64,000 nt of DNA from Rubellimicrobium roseum (GCF_006152145.1 NZ_VDFV01000002.1:248001-312000); one strand, 5' to 3'; counted from the stretch's first letter, positions 38,920 to 49,138 are shown. A program made the numbers and translations. Notes: generated from the sequence alone by a model not told the origin.

Positions 38920-41900
38920 TCAAGCCGCAGGGGCTGCAGCCCGTTGCAGGGCGGCCATGACGAGATCGCGGGGCAGTTCGTCAAGCCGGGCGGCGCGCGT
39001 CCAGAGCACGGCCGTGCGCACTTCGCGCCCGGGATAGAGCGCCTCCAGCATCGCCGCATAGGCGCCGAGCTGGCGCAGGACGCCCTCGGGCACCTGGTCG
39101 AGGCTCTTGGGAACCACGCGGTTCGTCTTGAAGTCGATGGCGGTCACGGCCGTAGGCGTGACGAGCAGGCGGTCGATCTGGCCATGCAGGCGCCCCAGGC
39201 CCGCGACGTCGGCGCTGACCTCGACCTCGGCCAGGCTCTCGGGGCCGAAGAGCGGAGAGAGATGCGGCGCGGCGATCAGGGTCTCCGCCTCGGCCACGAT
39301 CTCGCGCAAGTCTCCGGCGATCGCGCCCTCCTCGGTGGCCGCGAGGAGCGCGAGCACGGCGTCGGGCGCGGTGAGGGGCAGGTGCTCGAGTGCGAGGTGC
39401 ATGAGATGGCCGCGCGCGAGCGACCGGGCGCGCACGGCCTCGGGGTCGTCGCCCGCCTCCTCGCCGTCGAGGATCTTGGCGCCGCCGAGGTCCGAGGGCG
39501 CGCGGGCCAGCGCATGGGGGCCGGGCGCGGAGACCGGGCCGAAGGCGGGCGCGGGCGCGGGCTCCGGCGCGAGGCGACGAGCACGGTCGGGCGCCCAGGG
39601 CAGGTGGTCCCAGTCGCCGCCGTAGCGCCGGCCGGGGCCGGTCGGGAAGGGGTGCTCGGGCCCATTCAGCTCCTCGACCAGCGCCTGCTCGACGGCGCCG
39701 TGCCAGCTTCCATGTCCGCACTCGCCCGCGGCGCAGACCACGAGCCAGGACTCGGCTCGCGTCATGGCGACGTAAAGGAGCCGCCGCCGCTCCCGCTCCT
39801 GCGCGGCGAGGAGGTCGGCTTTCCTCTCGCGCATGACCTGGGGCATGTCGGCCGCGCTGGAGGCCCAGAGCACGCCGCGCCGCCCCGGTACCGGATAAAG
39901 CGAGGCGAGTGTCGGCGGCCTGCGCTTGGCGCAGTCGGGCAGGAAGACGACCGGCGCCTCGAGCCCCTTGGAGCCGTGCACTGTCATCACCCGGATGCGG
40001 TCGCTGGCCGCATCCATCTGGCGCTTCACCTCGGCCTCGTCCTGGCCGCGCCATTCGAGGAATCCCGTGAGCGAAGGGACGGCCTCGCTCTCGTAGGCCA
40101 GCGCCTGGGCGAGGAAGGCGTCGAGCCCGTCCTCGGCCTCGGGGCCCAGGCGGGCCAGGAGCTTGCGGCGACCGTCGTGGCGCAGGAGCAGCCGGTTCAC
40201 GAGGTCATAGGGCCGCAGGAAGTCGGCCTTGGCCCGCAGGTCGTCGAGGATGGCGCGCGCCTCGCAGGCGGGTCCCGCGCAGAGCGCCTCCCAAAGCGTC
40301 TGGCCCTCGGGCCGGGGCTGGGCCAGGCGGTAGAGGTCCCGCTCGGTCCAGCCGAAGAGCGGGCTTTTCAGGGCGCAGGCCAGCGACAGGCAGTCCTCGG
40401 GCAGCGCCAGGAAGCGCAGAACCGCTTCGACATCGCGCACGGCAAGCTCGGCGCGCAGCTTGAGCCGGTCGGCCCCGGCCACGTCCAGCTTGAGCTTCTT
40501 GAGCTCGCGGATGATGGCGGTGAAGAGTGTGCTGCGGCGTTGCACGAGGATCATCACGTCGCCGGGCGTGACCGGACGGCGCATCCAGGTTCCCTCGACC
40601 TCCACGGGCAGCGAGCCTTCGTCGAGGATCTCCTTGACGGCCAGCGCGACCTTTTCGGCCAGAAGGATGGTCTCGCTGCGCGGGTCCTCGGAGTCGACGG
40701 GGTCGGTCCAGTGCCGCTCGTCCTTGGGCTTCTCCGCCTTGGGGACGGCCGGCCAGAGGTCCACCCGGCCCGGCATGCCCGCCTTGAAGGCGCGGTGGCT
40801 GGGTCGCGAGTCCCCCAGTCCGTCATGGTCCACGAAGGTCGCGTCCACGGTCTTGAGGATCGCCTCGGACGAGCGGAAGGAATATTCGAGCGCGGTGGAG
40901 CGCAGGGTCTGGCCGATGCGCCCGAGCCGCTCGCCGAAATGCCGCTGCATCCGGTCGAAGCCCTCGGCGTCGGCGCCCTGGAAGGAGAAGATCGACTGCT
41001 TGCGGTCGCCCACGACGAAGATCGTGCGGTGGCGCTGGGGGTCGCGGCCCTCGCCGGCAGCGAATTCCTCGGCCAGACGCTCGATCACCGCCCATTGGCC
41101 GGGCGAGGTGTCCTGCGCCTCGTCCACGAGGATATGGTCAATGCCGCCGTCGAGCCGCCAGAGCACCCACTGCGCCACAGCCGGGTCGGTGAGCAGCGCG
41201 CGGGCGCGGCCGATGAGATCGTCGAAGTCCAGGAGCCCGCGCGCGAGCTTGCGGCGCTCGTAGGCCTCGACGAAGCTGGCGGCGAAGGCGTGGAGGTCGC
41301 GGTTGCGGACATGCGCCTGCAGGCAGAGGCGGAGGTCGCGCGCTGCCTCAACCTCGCGCATCAGGTCTTCGAGGCGCTCGATCAGGTCGGGGTCCTTGCC
41401 CCGCAGCGCCTTGGTCGGGAAGGCACCGATCTTGGCGGTGAAGGGACCGGCTTTCGCGCTTTCGCCGTAGAGGAACAGCGACTCCAGTTCGGTCAGGGAA
41501 TCGAGGCGGAACGGCGCGTGCGCGCAGACCGCATGAAGCGCGACCGCTGCCTTCTGGTCGTTGGTGCCGCCCATCCGGCAGAGCGTGGCCAGGTCGCGCA
41601 GGAGCTGCCGCCGCTCGGCGTTCTCGATGCAGGCGAGGAGCGAATCCTCGCAGGTCCCCTCGGGCAGGCTCAGGAGCGCGCGCAGCTCGGCCTCGCTGGG
41701 GCCTGGGCGGAAAGCGTCGCGACGGCTGGCGATCTCGGCCAGCATCGCCTCGAAGGCACCCGCCGAAAGGTGCCGCGCCACGGCATCCACCAGCGCGGCC
41801 TGCGGCCCCAGTGCCATCTCCTCGGCCACTTCGGCGCGCAGGAGCGCCATGCCGCGGTCGTCGAGTTCGCGGAACTGGGGCGAGACCCCGGCCTCGAGCG

Positions 41901-42327
41901 GGAAGCGGCGCAGGAGCGAGGCGCAGAAGGCGTGGATCGTCTGGATCTTGAGGCCGCCCGGCGTTTCCAGCGCCTGCGCGAAGAGCCGCCGCGCCTCCGC
42001 GAGGTTCACGGGCTCCAGCCCCTCGGTGAGGCCGAGATCGCGCAACTCGCGGATGAGGGCCTCGTCCTCCTTCATCGCCCAGCCGCCCAGGCGGCGGAAG
42101 AGGCGGGTCTGCATCTCGGCCGCCGCCGCTTTGGTGTAGGTGAGGCAGAGAATGTTCGCCGGGTCCACGCCCGCGAGCAGGAGCCGCGCCACCCGGTCGG
42201 TGAGAACGCGGGTCTTGCCGCTCCCTGCATTGGCCGACAGCCAGGTCGAGGCGCGCGGATCGGCGGCCTCGCGTTGCCGCTCGGCCGCCGGATGGTCGGC
42301 GAGGAAGCTCGGGCGGGGGGCGGTCAT
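38920..42327 (-). CDS. addA: double-strand break repair helicase-nuclease AddA
   Basis: A protein of 1135 residues of the UvrD/RecB superfamily. Walker A ANAGSGKT is at residues 32-39. Helicase motif II ILVDEAQDTSPGQW is near 395, and motif VI YVAMTRAESWLVV near 860. The RecB-like nuclease is at the C-terminus with AIDFKTNRV near 1075. With AddB it resects DNA ends to load RecA, the alphaproteobacterial counterpart of RecBCD. It lies 42 bp after addB. Confidence 0.95.
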   Translation of the reverse strand: MTAPRPSFLADHPAAERQREAADPRASTWLSANAGSGKTRVLTDRVARLLLAGVDPANILCLTYTKAAAAEMQTRLFRRLGGWAMKEDEALIRELRDLGLTEGLEPVNLAEARRLFAQALETPGGLKIQTIHAFCASLLRRFPLEAGVSPQFRELDDRGMALLRAEVAEEMALGPQAALVDAVARHLSAGAFEAMLAEIASRRDAFRPGPSEAELRALLSLPEGTCEDSLLACIENAERRQLLRDLATLCRMGGTNDQKAAVALHAVCAHAPFRLDSLTELESLFLYGESAKAGPFTAKIGAFPTKALRGKDPDLIERLEDLMREVEAARDLRLCLQAHVRNRDLHAFAASFVEAYERRKLARGLLDFDDLIGRARALLTDPAVAQWVLWRLDGGIDHILVDEAQDTSPGQWAVIERLAEEFAAGEGRDPQRHRTIFVVGDRKQSIFSFQGADAEGFDRMQRHFGERLGRIGQTLRSTALEYSFRSSEAILKTVDATFVDHDGLGDSRPSHRAFKAGMPGRVDLWPAVPKAEKPKDERHWTDPVDSEDPRSETILLAEKVALAVKEILDEGSLPVEVEGTWMRRPVTPGDVMILVQRRSTLFTAIIRELKKLKLDVAGADRLKLRAELAVRDVEAVLRFLALPEDCLSLACALKSPLFGWTERDLYRLAQPRPEGQTLWEALCAGPACEARAILDDLRAKADFLRPYDLVNRLLLRHDGRRKLLARLGPEAEDGLDAFLAQALAYESEAVPSLTGFLEWRGQDEAEVKRQMDAASDRIRVMTVHGSKGLEAPVVFLPDCAKRRPPTLASLYPVPGRRGVLWASSAADMPQVMRERKADLLAAQERERRRLLYVAMTRAESWLVVCAAGECGHGSWHGAVEQALVEELNGPEHPFPTGPGRRYGGDWDHLPWAPDRARRLAPEPAPAPAFGPVSAPGPHALARAPSDLGGAKILDGEEAGDDPEAVRARSLARGHLMHLALEHLPLTAPDAVLALLAATEEGAIAGDLREIVAEAETLIAAPHLSPLFGPESLAEVEVSADVAGLGRLHGQIDRLLVTPTAVTAIDFKTNRVVPKSLDQVPEGVLRQLGAYAAMLEALYPGREVRTAVLWTRAARLDELPRDLVMAALQRAAAPAA

Positions 42328-42369
42328 GGGGGGAGGGCCGGGTCCTGCATCGGGTCAGGGTCGACGCTA

Positions 42370-45309
42370 TCAGACCATGTCCTCGGGCGTCACGGGGGTG
42401 GCATGATCCCATTCGCCGTATCTGGCAAGATGGTCATAGTCGCTTTCCTGGTCCTCGCGCTCCATCGCCATACGCGCCGAGAAGCCGCGGGCGGGGTCGA
42501 GCCAGACGCGCAGGAGCGCCTGGAGCTCGATCCAGACCTGGTCGGGCGGGATCTCGTCGAGCGGCGCCGGGATGACCCGCTGGTCGGAGCCCAGGCCCAC
42601 GAAGGCGGCCCCCTGCACCGGGACCTTCCCCAGCGAGCCGAAGGCGCCGCGCTCGGCCATGGCGGCCATCAGGAGGAGCTGCTTGGCGAAGGTTCTCTGC
42701 TGCGCGACCGTGGGCACCTGGCCCGTCTTGTAGTCGAGGATCACCGCCCGGCCGTCGGGGGTCAGGTCGATGCGGTCGGCCTTGGCGACCAAGGTGATTC
42801 CAAGGCCCGGCACCTCGATCTCGCCCTTCGTCTCGAAGAGCGCGGGCTTGGCGAGATGGCGACGCTCGACCTCCGTGGCCAGGAAGCCGGGCGCGACCTT
42901 GGCCAGCTGCGCGAGCCAAAGGCGACGCATCACCGGCCAGGCGCAATCTGCTTCAAAGACTTCGGCTGCCGTTTGAAGGAGTTTCGATGACGCATCAGGT
43001 AGGTCGGGAGCGATCCCAGCTTCCAGGAACTTCTCCAGGGCCTTGTGGATCACGGTGCCGCGCAGGGGGGCATCTGGCGCGGCGGTCAGAGGATCGAGAG
43101 CGGGCAGGCGCAGGACCGTCTGGGCGTAGACGGCGTAGGGGTCGCGGCGCAGGCGATCGAGCGCGGTGACCGAGATCCGGCGCGGCCGCGCCTCGACAGG
43201 CGGGCGCGGGGAAGGCCGAGGCGCGGGGCGTAGCCGCTCGGCGGGCCGGGACAGGGCGCCCGCGCAGGCGAGCCAAGAGTCGCCGCGCGCCTTCATGGCC
43301 GCGATGGCGGCAGGGCCACCCTGGCGGGGCAGGCCTTCAAGGAGATTGAGGAGGCGGTTAAGCCAGCGCGACGGGACGGTGGGTGCCTCGTCGCTGCGCA
43401 CGGCGCGTGTGACCCAGGCCTCGGAAGCTCCGAGCGCCAGCATGTAATCGAGCGCCGCTTGGCCGATGCGGCGTTCGGGAAGCGGCAGGCCCACGACCTC
43501 GCGCATCCGGCGGTTGAGCCAAGGGTCCACGGGGGCGGCCGGGGGCCAGACGCCCTCGTTCATGCCGCCCAGGATCACGAGGTCGGCGGTCTGTGCGCGC
43601 GCCTCCAGCGTGCCCCAGATCAGGGCGCGCGGATGGCCCCGGTCGCGGTCGCGCACCTCGGCGGTGTCGAGCACGCCCTGGAAGAGGCTGGCGTAGTCGC
43701 GGGGCGACAGGCGCCCGCCCGCATCGGCGTGGCGAAGGAGCTGCTCGCAGACGCGCCGGGCCTCGCGCCCCGCAGCCTCCTGCCACAAAGGGATCGGCCC
43801 CGTGGCGGTGGAGCCCGCCGAGAACGCCTCGGCCAGTTCCAGATGGTCGGCCACCTGCTCGGCCAAGGGGCGTTCCCCAGCGGGTCGGAGGCGGTCCACA
43901 AGCCCGGCCAGCCAGTCGGCCCAGGCACCCAGGCCGGGGTCGGTGCCCAGTTCCGCCGCCGCAAAGGCGCGGACGGTGCCGGCATCGGGTGAGGGCGGTC
44001 CCTTGCGGCGGAGGCGGAGCTCGAGCTGGTGGATGCGCCGCAGGTGGGCGGGGCGGTCGGCCCCCGCGTGGCAGAGCGGATGCTTGAGGAGCGACAGAAG
44101 CGATTCACCCGTGAGCCGGGTCCCGCGCAGGTCGGCCACCTGCCGCAGAAGGCGGCCGGGAGGCGAGAGGGGCAGCGGCTCGCCCGCGCTGTCGTCGGGG
44201 ACCACGCCCCAGCGGTCAAGCGCCGCCGCCACGGCGCGGGTGAGCGTCCGGTCGGGGGTGACGAGGGCGCAGGTCCGGCCTTCCTCCAGCGCGGCGCGCA
44301 TCCGCAGCGCGATGGTTTCGGCCTCGGCGCGCGGAGACGGGGCCTCGACCAGCGTGAGCCCGTCGCAGGCGGGGGCAAGGTCTCCCAGTAGCGGCCCTTC
44401 GGAGAGCCATTGGTCGGTGACGGGCGGCGGGCGCATCGCCAGGGAGACAAGCCTGTTTCGCAGGGAACAAGGGGCGGGCGTTGCGGCCCAGGGGCGAACC
44501 TCGGCGGGTGCGAGCCTCAGGCGGCGCAGGAGGACGGCATGGAGGAACTGCGGGTGGTCCTCGCCGGTGAGCGGGCTGTCGAGGCGGTCCCAGATCGCGT
44601 CGGGCAGATCCTCGTCAAAGCCGGGCAGGACCACGGCACCCTGCGGCAGCCGCGCCACCAACTCCATGAATCGCAACGTGGCGCCCCGCGCGGCGGTGGC
44701 GCCAGCGACGATCACCGGGTCGCGCGGGGGGGTCGTGAGCCAAGCGCGCTCCAGCCGGTCCACGACGCGGCGCATCCGGGCGTCGCCATCGGGGGCGCCC
44801 TCGGCCTGGAACCAGGGTTCGAGGATGCCGAGAAAGCGGAGCGATCGCGCCCAGTGGCCCGACAGGTCGGCCACGTCGACGGCCTCGATGGCCGAAGGGG
44901 GCACGCCCTCGCCCTGCATCTCCTCCATGAGATCGGCGAGGCTGTCGGACAGGTCGAAGAGGCGGGCGCGGGGGGCGAGATCGGGCTCGGCCGCGAGGAG
45001 GGCGGCGATGAGTTGCGTCAGCTCCAGCCGGCGGCGGAGCGCGGGAACCGGCGGGGGCAGGTCGGCTCCGACCGGGTCGAGCGCCACGTCGCCCAGGAGG
45101 CGGATGCGCGGAACCACGCGCGCGGCGCCGGCGTCGAAGGCCTCGCGCAGGCGGCGCTGCATCCGGCGGGTGGGCACATAGAGCGTCACGCGCGCCCACG
45201 CCTCGGGTGGATGGCCGTCGAGCCGGCGCGCGAGGCCGGCCAGCATCTCGGTCGCGAAGTCGAGGCCGGGGGGCAGGCCGAAGAGGCGCGGGCCGGGCGA
45301 GGCGAACAT
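42370..45309 (-). CDS. addB: double-strand break repair protein AddB
   Basis: A protein of 979 residues. The N-terminus MFASPGPRLFGLPPGLDFATEM and the degenerate helicase core (IVAGATAARGATLRFM near 216) match alphaproteobacterial AddB, which lacks a working motor. The C-terminal nuclease contains VILDYKTGQVPT near 870 with the catalytic Asp and Lys. It partners AddA. The start at 45309 overlaps the MurU gene's stop by 1 bp; a start 22 codons earlier would add basic residues outside the family pattern. Confidence 0.93.
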   Translation of the reverse strand: MFASPGPRLFGLPPGLDFATEMLAGLARRLDGHPPEAWARVTLYVPTRRMQRRLREAFDAGAARVVPRIRLLGDVALDPVGADLPPPVPALRRRLELTQLIAALLAAEPDLAPRARLFDLSDSLADLMEEMQGEGVPPSAIEAVDVADLSGHWARSLRFLGILEPWFQAEGAPDGDARMRRVVDRLERAWLTTPPRDPVIVAGATAARGATLRFMELVARLPQGAVVLPGFDEDLPDAIWDRLDSPLTGEDHPQFLHAVLLRRLRLAPAEVRPWAATPAPCSLRNRLVSLAMRPPPVTDQWLSEGPLLGDLAPACDGLTLVEAPSPRAEAETIALRMRAALEEGRTCALVTPDRTLTRAVAAALDRWGVVPDDSAGEPLPLSPPGRLLRQVADLRGTRLTGESLLSLLKHPLCHAGADRPAHLRRIHQLELRLRRKGPPSPDAGTVRAFAAAELGTDPGLGAWADWLAGLVDRLRPAGERPLAEQVADHLELAEAFSAGSTATGPIPLWQEAAGREARRVCEQLLRHADAGGRLSPRDYASLFQGVLDTAEVRDRDRGHPRALIWGTLEARAQTADLVILGGMNEGVWPPAAPVDPWLNRRMREVVGLPLPERRIGQAALDYMLALGASEAWVTRAVRSDEAPTVPSRWLNRLLNLLEGLPRQGGPAAIAAMKARGDSWLACAGALSRPAERLRPAPRPSPRPPVEARPRRISVTALDRLRRDPYAVYAQTVLRLPALDPLTAAPDAPLRGTVIHKALEKFLEAGIAPDLPDASSKLLQTAAEVFEADCAWPVMRRLWLAQLAKVAPGFLATEVERRHLAKPALFETKGEIEVPGLGITLVAKADRIDLTPDGRAVILDYKTGQVPTVAQQRTFAKQLLLMAAMAERGAFGSLGKVPVQGAAFVGLGSDQRVIPAPLDEIPPDQVWIELQALLRVWLDPARGFSARMAMEREDQESDYDHLARYGEWDHATPVTPEDMV

Positions 45310-45992
45310 CAGGGCGCGCCCACGCGGAGGAGGTTCTCGGCAAGGGGAAGGTTTTCTGGCCGCCCGACGTCGCACCAGGCTCCGCTGTAGACGAGGCCGT
45401 AAAGGCCGCCCCGGCCGGCGGCGCGGTCCCAGAGGCGGTTGAGCGAGAAGACGGGATCGGGCATCTCGGCCAGCCCTTCGGTGCGCAGGATCTGCGCCCC
45501 CGTATAGACATGCGAGGTCCCGCGCGCGAGCCGCCCCGTCGGGTCAAGGTCGAAGTCGCCCATCCCTCGGTAGCCCCGCGCGCGGGCGGTGGGCACAAGG
45601 AGAAGAAGCGCCTCCATTTCAGGCCGCCACCCCTGCGCGAGCGCCCGCAGCGGGTTCGGCCCGGCCCAGGCGGTGTCGCTGTTGATCGTCCAGACAGGAT
45701 CAGGTCCGAGGAGCGGCAGCGCGGCCTTGAGGCCTCCGCCCGTCTCCAGAAGGCCCGCCGTCTCGTCGGCGATGAGCACGGGCTCGCGGGCGAGATGGGT
45801 GCGGATCTGGTCGGCGAGGTAATGGACGTTGACCACGATCGGCGCGGCGCCCGCGCCTTTGGCGTGGTCGAGCGCCTGATCGATGAGCGGCCGGCCTCCG
45901 ACCTCGATGAGCGGCTTCGGGCGCGTGGCGGTCAGCGCGCCCATGCGTGTGCCGAGCCCTGCGGCAAAGATCATGGCGGCGCGGGGACTCAT
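45309..45992 (-). CDS. murU: N-acetylmuramate-1-phosphate uridylyltransferase (MurU-like)
   Basis: A protein of 227 residues of the nucleotidyltransferase (GT-A-like) fold. The signature AAGLGTRMGALTATRPKPL is at residues 10-28, with VVNVHYLADQI and the metal-binding region INSDTAWAG near 102. Together with AmgK it turns recycled MurNAc into UDP-MurNAc without the de novo pathway, which bypasses fosfomycin's target. Gene order with amgK and tsaE supports the call. Overlaps amgK by 4 bp. Confidence 0.85.
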   Translation of the reverse strand: MSPRAAMIFAAGLGTRMGALTATRPKPLIEVGGRPLIDQALDHAKGAGAAPIVVNVHYLADQIRTHLAREPVLIADETAGLLETGGGLKAALPLLGPDPVWTINSDTAWAGPNPLRALAQGWRPEMEALLLLVPTARARGYRGMGDFDLDPTGRLARGTSHVYTGAQILRTEGLAEMPDPVFSLNRLWDRAAGRGGLYGLVYSGAWCDVGRPENLPLAENLLRVGAP

Positions 45993-46966
45993 GAGACGGC
46001 TCCGGACGAGAGGGCGTCGCGGACGAGGGGGGCCAGGCGAGCCAGCGCCGGATGGGCGAGGTCGCCCTCCACATGGGCGCGCACCCGGGGGAGGAGCGCG
46101 AGGTAGGCGGGTTTGCCGCGCTCTCTCGCGAGGCGGGCGAAGACGCCTAGGATGCGGAGGTTGCGCTGGAGGCCGAGGACCGCCGTCGCGGCCGCGACGC
46201 GGGCCTCGTCACGGCCCGTGCCCTCGGCGAAGCGGCGGATCATCGCGGTCCGCAGGGCAGCGTCCATGTCGCGGCGGGCGTCGCGCAGGAGGGAGGCGAG
46301 GTCATACTCGGGCGGGGCCATCACGGCGTCCTGAAAGTCGAGCAGGCCTAGGCGATCGATGCCCTCGCGATCCCCGCGCCAGACGAGATTCTCGGCGTGG
46401 TAGTCGCGGAGGCTCAGGACGGTCGCCTCGGGGGCATGCCGCTCCAGGGCCTCGCGCAGGCGCCCGCTCAACTCGCCCGCGCGGCGAGGGTCGAGGCCGG
46501 GTAGATAATGCTCCCACAGGGGCGAGATCATGCCGGCGGCGCGAAGCGGCGTCAGGGCCACCAGTCCGTCGGGCGCTGGCGCAGACTGGAGGCGCAGGAG
46601 CACGTCGACGGCCGTGCCATAGAGCATGGGCGAGTCATCGGGGTGATCGGCCAGCCAAGCTGCCATATGCGTGGGGCCGAGGTCCTCGAGAAGAAGAAGA
46701 CCCGGCGCCTCGGCCAGGATGGCGGGCGCGTGAAGGCCCAGGGCGCGCAGATGGGCGCCGATGCGGAGGAAGGGGGCGAGCGAGGCCGGTTCGGCGCGGC
46801 TGTCCATCAGGACGGCGGTGCGGCCGTCGGGCCCATGGAGCCGCTCGTAGCGCCGGCCCGAGGCATCGCCTGCGAGAGCCGCGCGGCGCCAGCCTGCCGC
46901 GGGCGAGGCCGCGAGAAAGACGGCACAGGAGTCCGGCTCGGGGCGCGGTGGCGGAAGGCTAGACAT
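45989..46966 (-). CDS. amgK: aminoglycoside phosphotransferase-fold sugar kinase (AmgK-like)
   Basis: A protein of 325 residues with an APH kinase fold. LLLEDLGPTHMAAWL near 88 is the hinge, LRDYHAENLVW near 185 the catalytic loop with Asp and Asn, and LGLLDFQDAVMAPPEYDLASLL near 203 the metal-binding DFQD segment. In Pseudomonas the homologue phosphorylates MurNAc/GlcNAc at the anomeric carbon. The start ATG at 46966 overlaps tsaE by 8 bp; the stop overlaps murU. Confidence 0.85.
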   Translation of the reverse strand: MSSLPPPRPEPDSCAVFLAASPAAGWRRAALAGDASGRRYERLHGPDGRTAVLMDSRAEPASLAPFLRIGAHLRALGLHAPAILAEAPGLLLLEDLGPTHMAAWLADHPDDSPMLYGTAVDVLLRLQSAPAPDGLVALTPLRAAGMISPLWEHYLPGLDPRRAGELSGRLREALERHAPEATVLSLRDYHAENLVWRGDREGIDRLGLLDFQDAVMAPPEYDLASLLRDARRDMDAALRTAMIRRFAEGTGRDEARVAAATAVLGLQRNLRILGVFARLARERGKPAYLALLPRVRAHVEGDLAHPALARLAPLVRDALSSGAVS

Positions 46967-47426
46967 CAAGATCCTCGAGGCGGGATGCCCAGGTCGAGGG
47001 GCCCGAGAAGGTGGCCTGCCGGCCATCCTCGCCCCAGGGCGCCAGGTCCAGGCTCAGCGCCTGCGTCGGCGCGAGCGGGCCCAGCCGATCAGGCCATTCG
47101 ATCAGGCAGATGGCTTCCTCCATAGCCACGAGAAGTCCCAGTTCGGCCACTTCGTCGGGGTGCAACAGGCGGTAGAGGTCGGCGTGCCAGATCGCCTGAG
47201 GGCCTTCGCCGTAGGTCTGGACCAGGGTGAAAGTGGGGGAGGGGACCTCGGTCGTCGGATCCCCCAGCCGCGCCCGGATCAGGGCACGGGCGAACGCGGA
47301 TTTCCCGGCTCCCACCGGGCCGGACAGGAGCACCGTGTCCCCGGGCGCAAGACGCGGGGCAAGGCGGGCAGCCAAGGCCTCGGTCTGGGCTTCGGTAGGC
47401 AGGGGAATGGGTTCGGCGAGCCGCAT
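46959..47426 (-). CDS. tsaE: tRNA threonylcarbamoyladenosine ATPase TsaE
   Basis: A protein of 155 residues. Walker A GPVGAGKSAF is at 36-45, EVPSPTFTLVQTY near 60, HADLYRL near 80 and LIEWPDRLG near 108. It powers the TsaBCDE system for t6A37 of tRNA; tsaD is also in this window at 57 kb. It leads the tsaE-amgK-murU-addB chain of overlapping genes. Confidence 0.93.
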   Translation of the reverse strand: MRLAEPIPLPTEAQTEALAARLAPRLAPGDTVLLSGPVGAGKSAFARALIRARLGDPTTEVPSPTFTLVQTYGEGPQAIWHADLYRLLHPDEVAELGLLVAMEEAICLIEWPDRLGPLAPTQALSLDLAPWGEDGRQATFSGPSTWASRLEDLDV

Positions 47427-47500
47427 GGGCAGAGATTACGCAGTCCAGGCCAGTCCCGCCAGCCCCGCTCTGGCCGCAGACTGTTCCAGATGACCTTGGG

Positions 47501-49057
47501 TCAGGAGCTGGACGGCATCGCCGGAAGATCGTCCGGCGGAGACGTGGGGGCCGGCCGGAACGACACGAGCGTGCCGCAGCGGGCTAGCGGCAGGGCTCGG
47601 ATGAATATGTCGCGCCCATCGTGCAGCTCGAGCGTGCCCGTCGCTTCTAGTCGACCCGCGTTCCAGCCGTCGCGCAGCCGGTTCCAGATTGGAGAGGAGA
47701 CGGATCGTTCCTCCCAGCGGGCCAGCTCGGTCAGGAGACTCGGCGCGGTCCGCTCGTCGTCGGCGAGGCCCCAGAGGCGGGCATAGGCGACGTTCGACAG
47801 GCTGATGACCCCGGTCGGGGAGAAGACGGCCACGGCGTCCTCCAGAGCGTCCAGCGCTGCCTGAGCCATGCCGAGATCAGCCCGGAAGCGGCGGGTGAGG
47901 CCAATCTCGTCGCTGATGTCCTCGAAGAGAAAGGCTAGGGCGCCATCGAGGTGCGGCCGCCCCGTCACGCGGTAGGTCCGGCCATCGGGCAAGGTCCAGG
48001 TTTCGTGGTAGTGGCCCTCGGCGGCGGCGGCCTCAAGCGCGGCCACGGTTTCGCGCCAGCCGGCGTAGTCGCGCGGCTCCGGCAGTATCTTGGCGTCGCG
48101 CAGGCGGTCGAGCACCGTTCGCACCAGGGGGCGTCCGCTCAGGAAGCCGATCGGCAGGCTGGTGAGGTCGACGAAGGCGGGGTTGAAGAGGACGAGCCGT
48201 CGGTCGCGGTCGAAGATCGCCAGGCCCGTGCGCAGATGCGCGAACGTCTTGGCCAGCGTCTGAACGAATTGCCGCCGCGCCGCTTCGGCCCTTACGAGGT
48301 CGCCCACGTCGGTCGCGAAGTGCAGGCTGCCTTCGCCACGCCGGAGACTGGTCACGTCATGCCAGGAGGGCTCGCCGTCCGGGGGCGCCGGGAGGGAGAG
48401 GCGCTGAAGACGGCGCTCTCCTTCGGCGAGGTCGGCAGGCACGGGGAAGAGAGGCTGCGCGGGCCAAGCCGCGGTGGCGGCACCCTCCGGCAGACCGGCC
48501 GCGCGGTCGGCCAGCGCGAGGTAGGCCTGGTTCGCCCAGGCGAGCCCGCCCCGTTCATCCATCATCCAGATCGGCTGCGGCGCGGCCTCGGCCAGGCCAC
48601 GAAGTAGATCGAGCTCGGCCTCGGCTGCCCGGAGCGCCAGCAGGTCGACGGCCGAGCCGGCCGTTGCGTCGGGCGCAAGCGTCACGCGGAGCGCCCGGCC
48701 CTCGTCTGCGATCTCCAGGGTGCCAGCCCCGTGAGGCGAGGCTAGCACCAGCCGCCCAAATCGCGGTAGCCCGGCGAGCCGCTGCTCCAGGTCGGGGCCG
48801 AAGCCGCGGGCCAGCGCGGTTGCGAGCCGGGACAGGTCCGACCCGACCCTGGCGGTCTGTTGGAGGAGACGTTGCGCGCCCGGCGTGGCGTCGACCAAGG
48901 TTCCCTGCTCGAACAGCAGGACGGCCCGCCCGTCGGGCTGGGCGGTTCCGGTCGACGGCCCGCTCCGCAGGCGATGTTCCAATGCAAGGACGATCATGGC
49001 CGCCCCCGCGAGCGCGACGGATGCGACTCCCAAAACCTCCAACGCTTCCAGCAGCAT
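47501..49057 (-). CDS. membrane-anchored PAS-repeat protein without kinase domain
   Basis: A protein of 518 residues. An N-terminal membrane helix (about residues 5-27) is followed by a polar region and at least three PAS-like units: around 155-180 (WMMDERGGLAWANQAYLAL), 280-360 (GLAIFDRDRRLVLFNPAFVDL) and 405-490 (AVAVFSPTGVISLSNVAYARL). The end is a short Pro/Ser tail. There is no HisKA or HATPase domain, so it cannot be a classical histidine kinase. It lies between tsaE and regB on the same strand and could sense redox or ligands for a partner kinase; that is inference. Confidence 0.75.
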   Translation of the reverse strand: MLLEALEVLGVASVALAGAAMIVLALEHRLRSGPSTGTAQPDGRAVLLFEQGTLVDATPGAQRLLQQTARVGSDLSRLATALARGFGPDLEQRLAGLPRFGRLVLASPHGAGTLEIADEGRALRVTLAPDATAGSAVDLLALRAAEAELDLLRGLAEAAPQPIWMMDERGGLAWANQAYLALADRAAGLPEGAATAAWPAQPLFPVPADLAEGERRLQRLSLPAPPDGEPSWHDVTSLRRGEGSLHFATDVGDLVRAEAARRQFVQTLAKTFAHLRTGLAIFDRDRRLVLFNPAFVDLTSLPIGFLSGRPLVRTVLDRLRDAKILPEPRDYAGWRETVAALEAAAAEGHYHETWTLPDGRTYRVTGRPHLDGALAFLFEDISDEIGLTRRFRADLGMAQAALDALEDAVAVFSPTGVISLSNVAYARLWGLADDERTAPSLLTELARWEERSVSSPIWNRLRDGWNAGRLEATGTLELHDGRDIFIRALPLARCGTLVSFRPAPTSPPDDLPAMPSSS

Positions 49058-49138
49058 CCGATGCCCTCCTCTCGGGGCAGGATGTCAGAAAGAGGTTAAT
49101 TCCTGGTTAATTCTCGAAAGTGGCATGGTAGGGACCGC

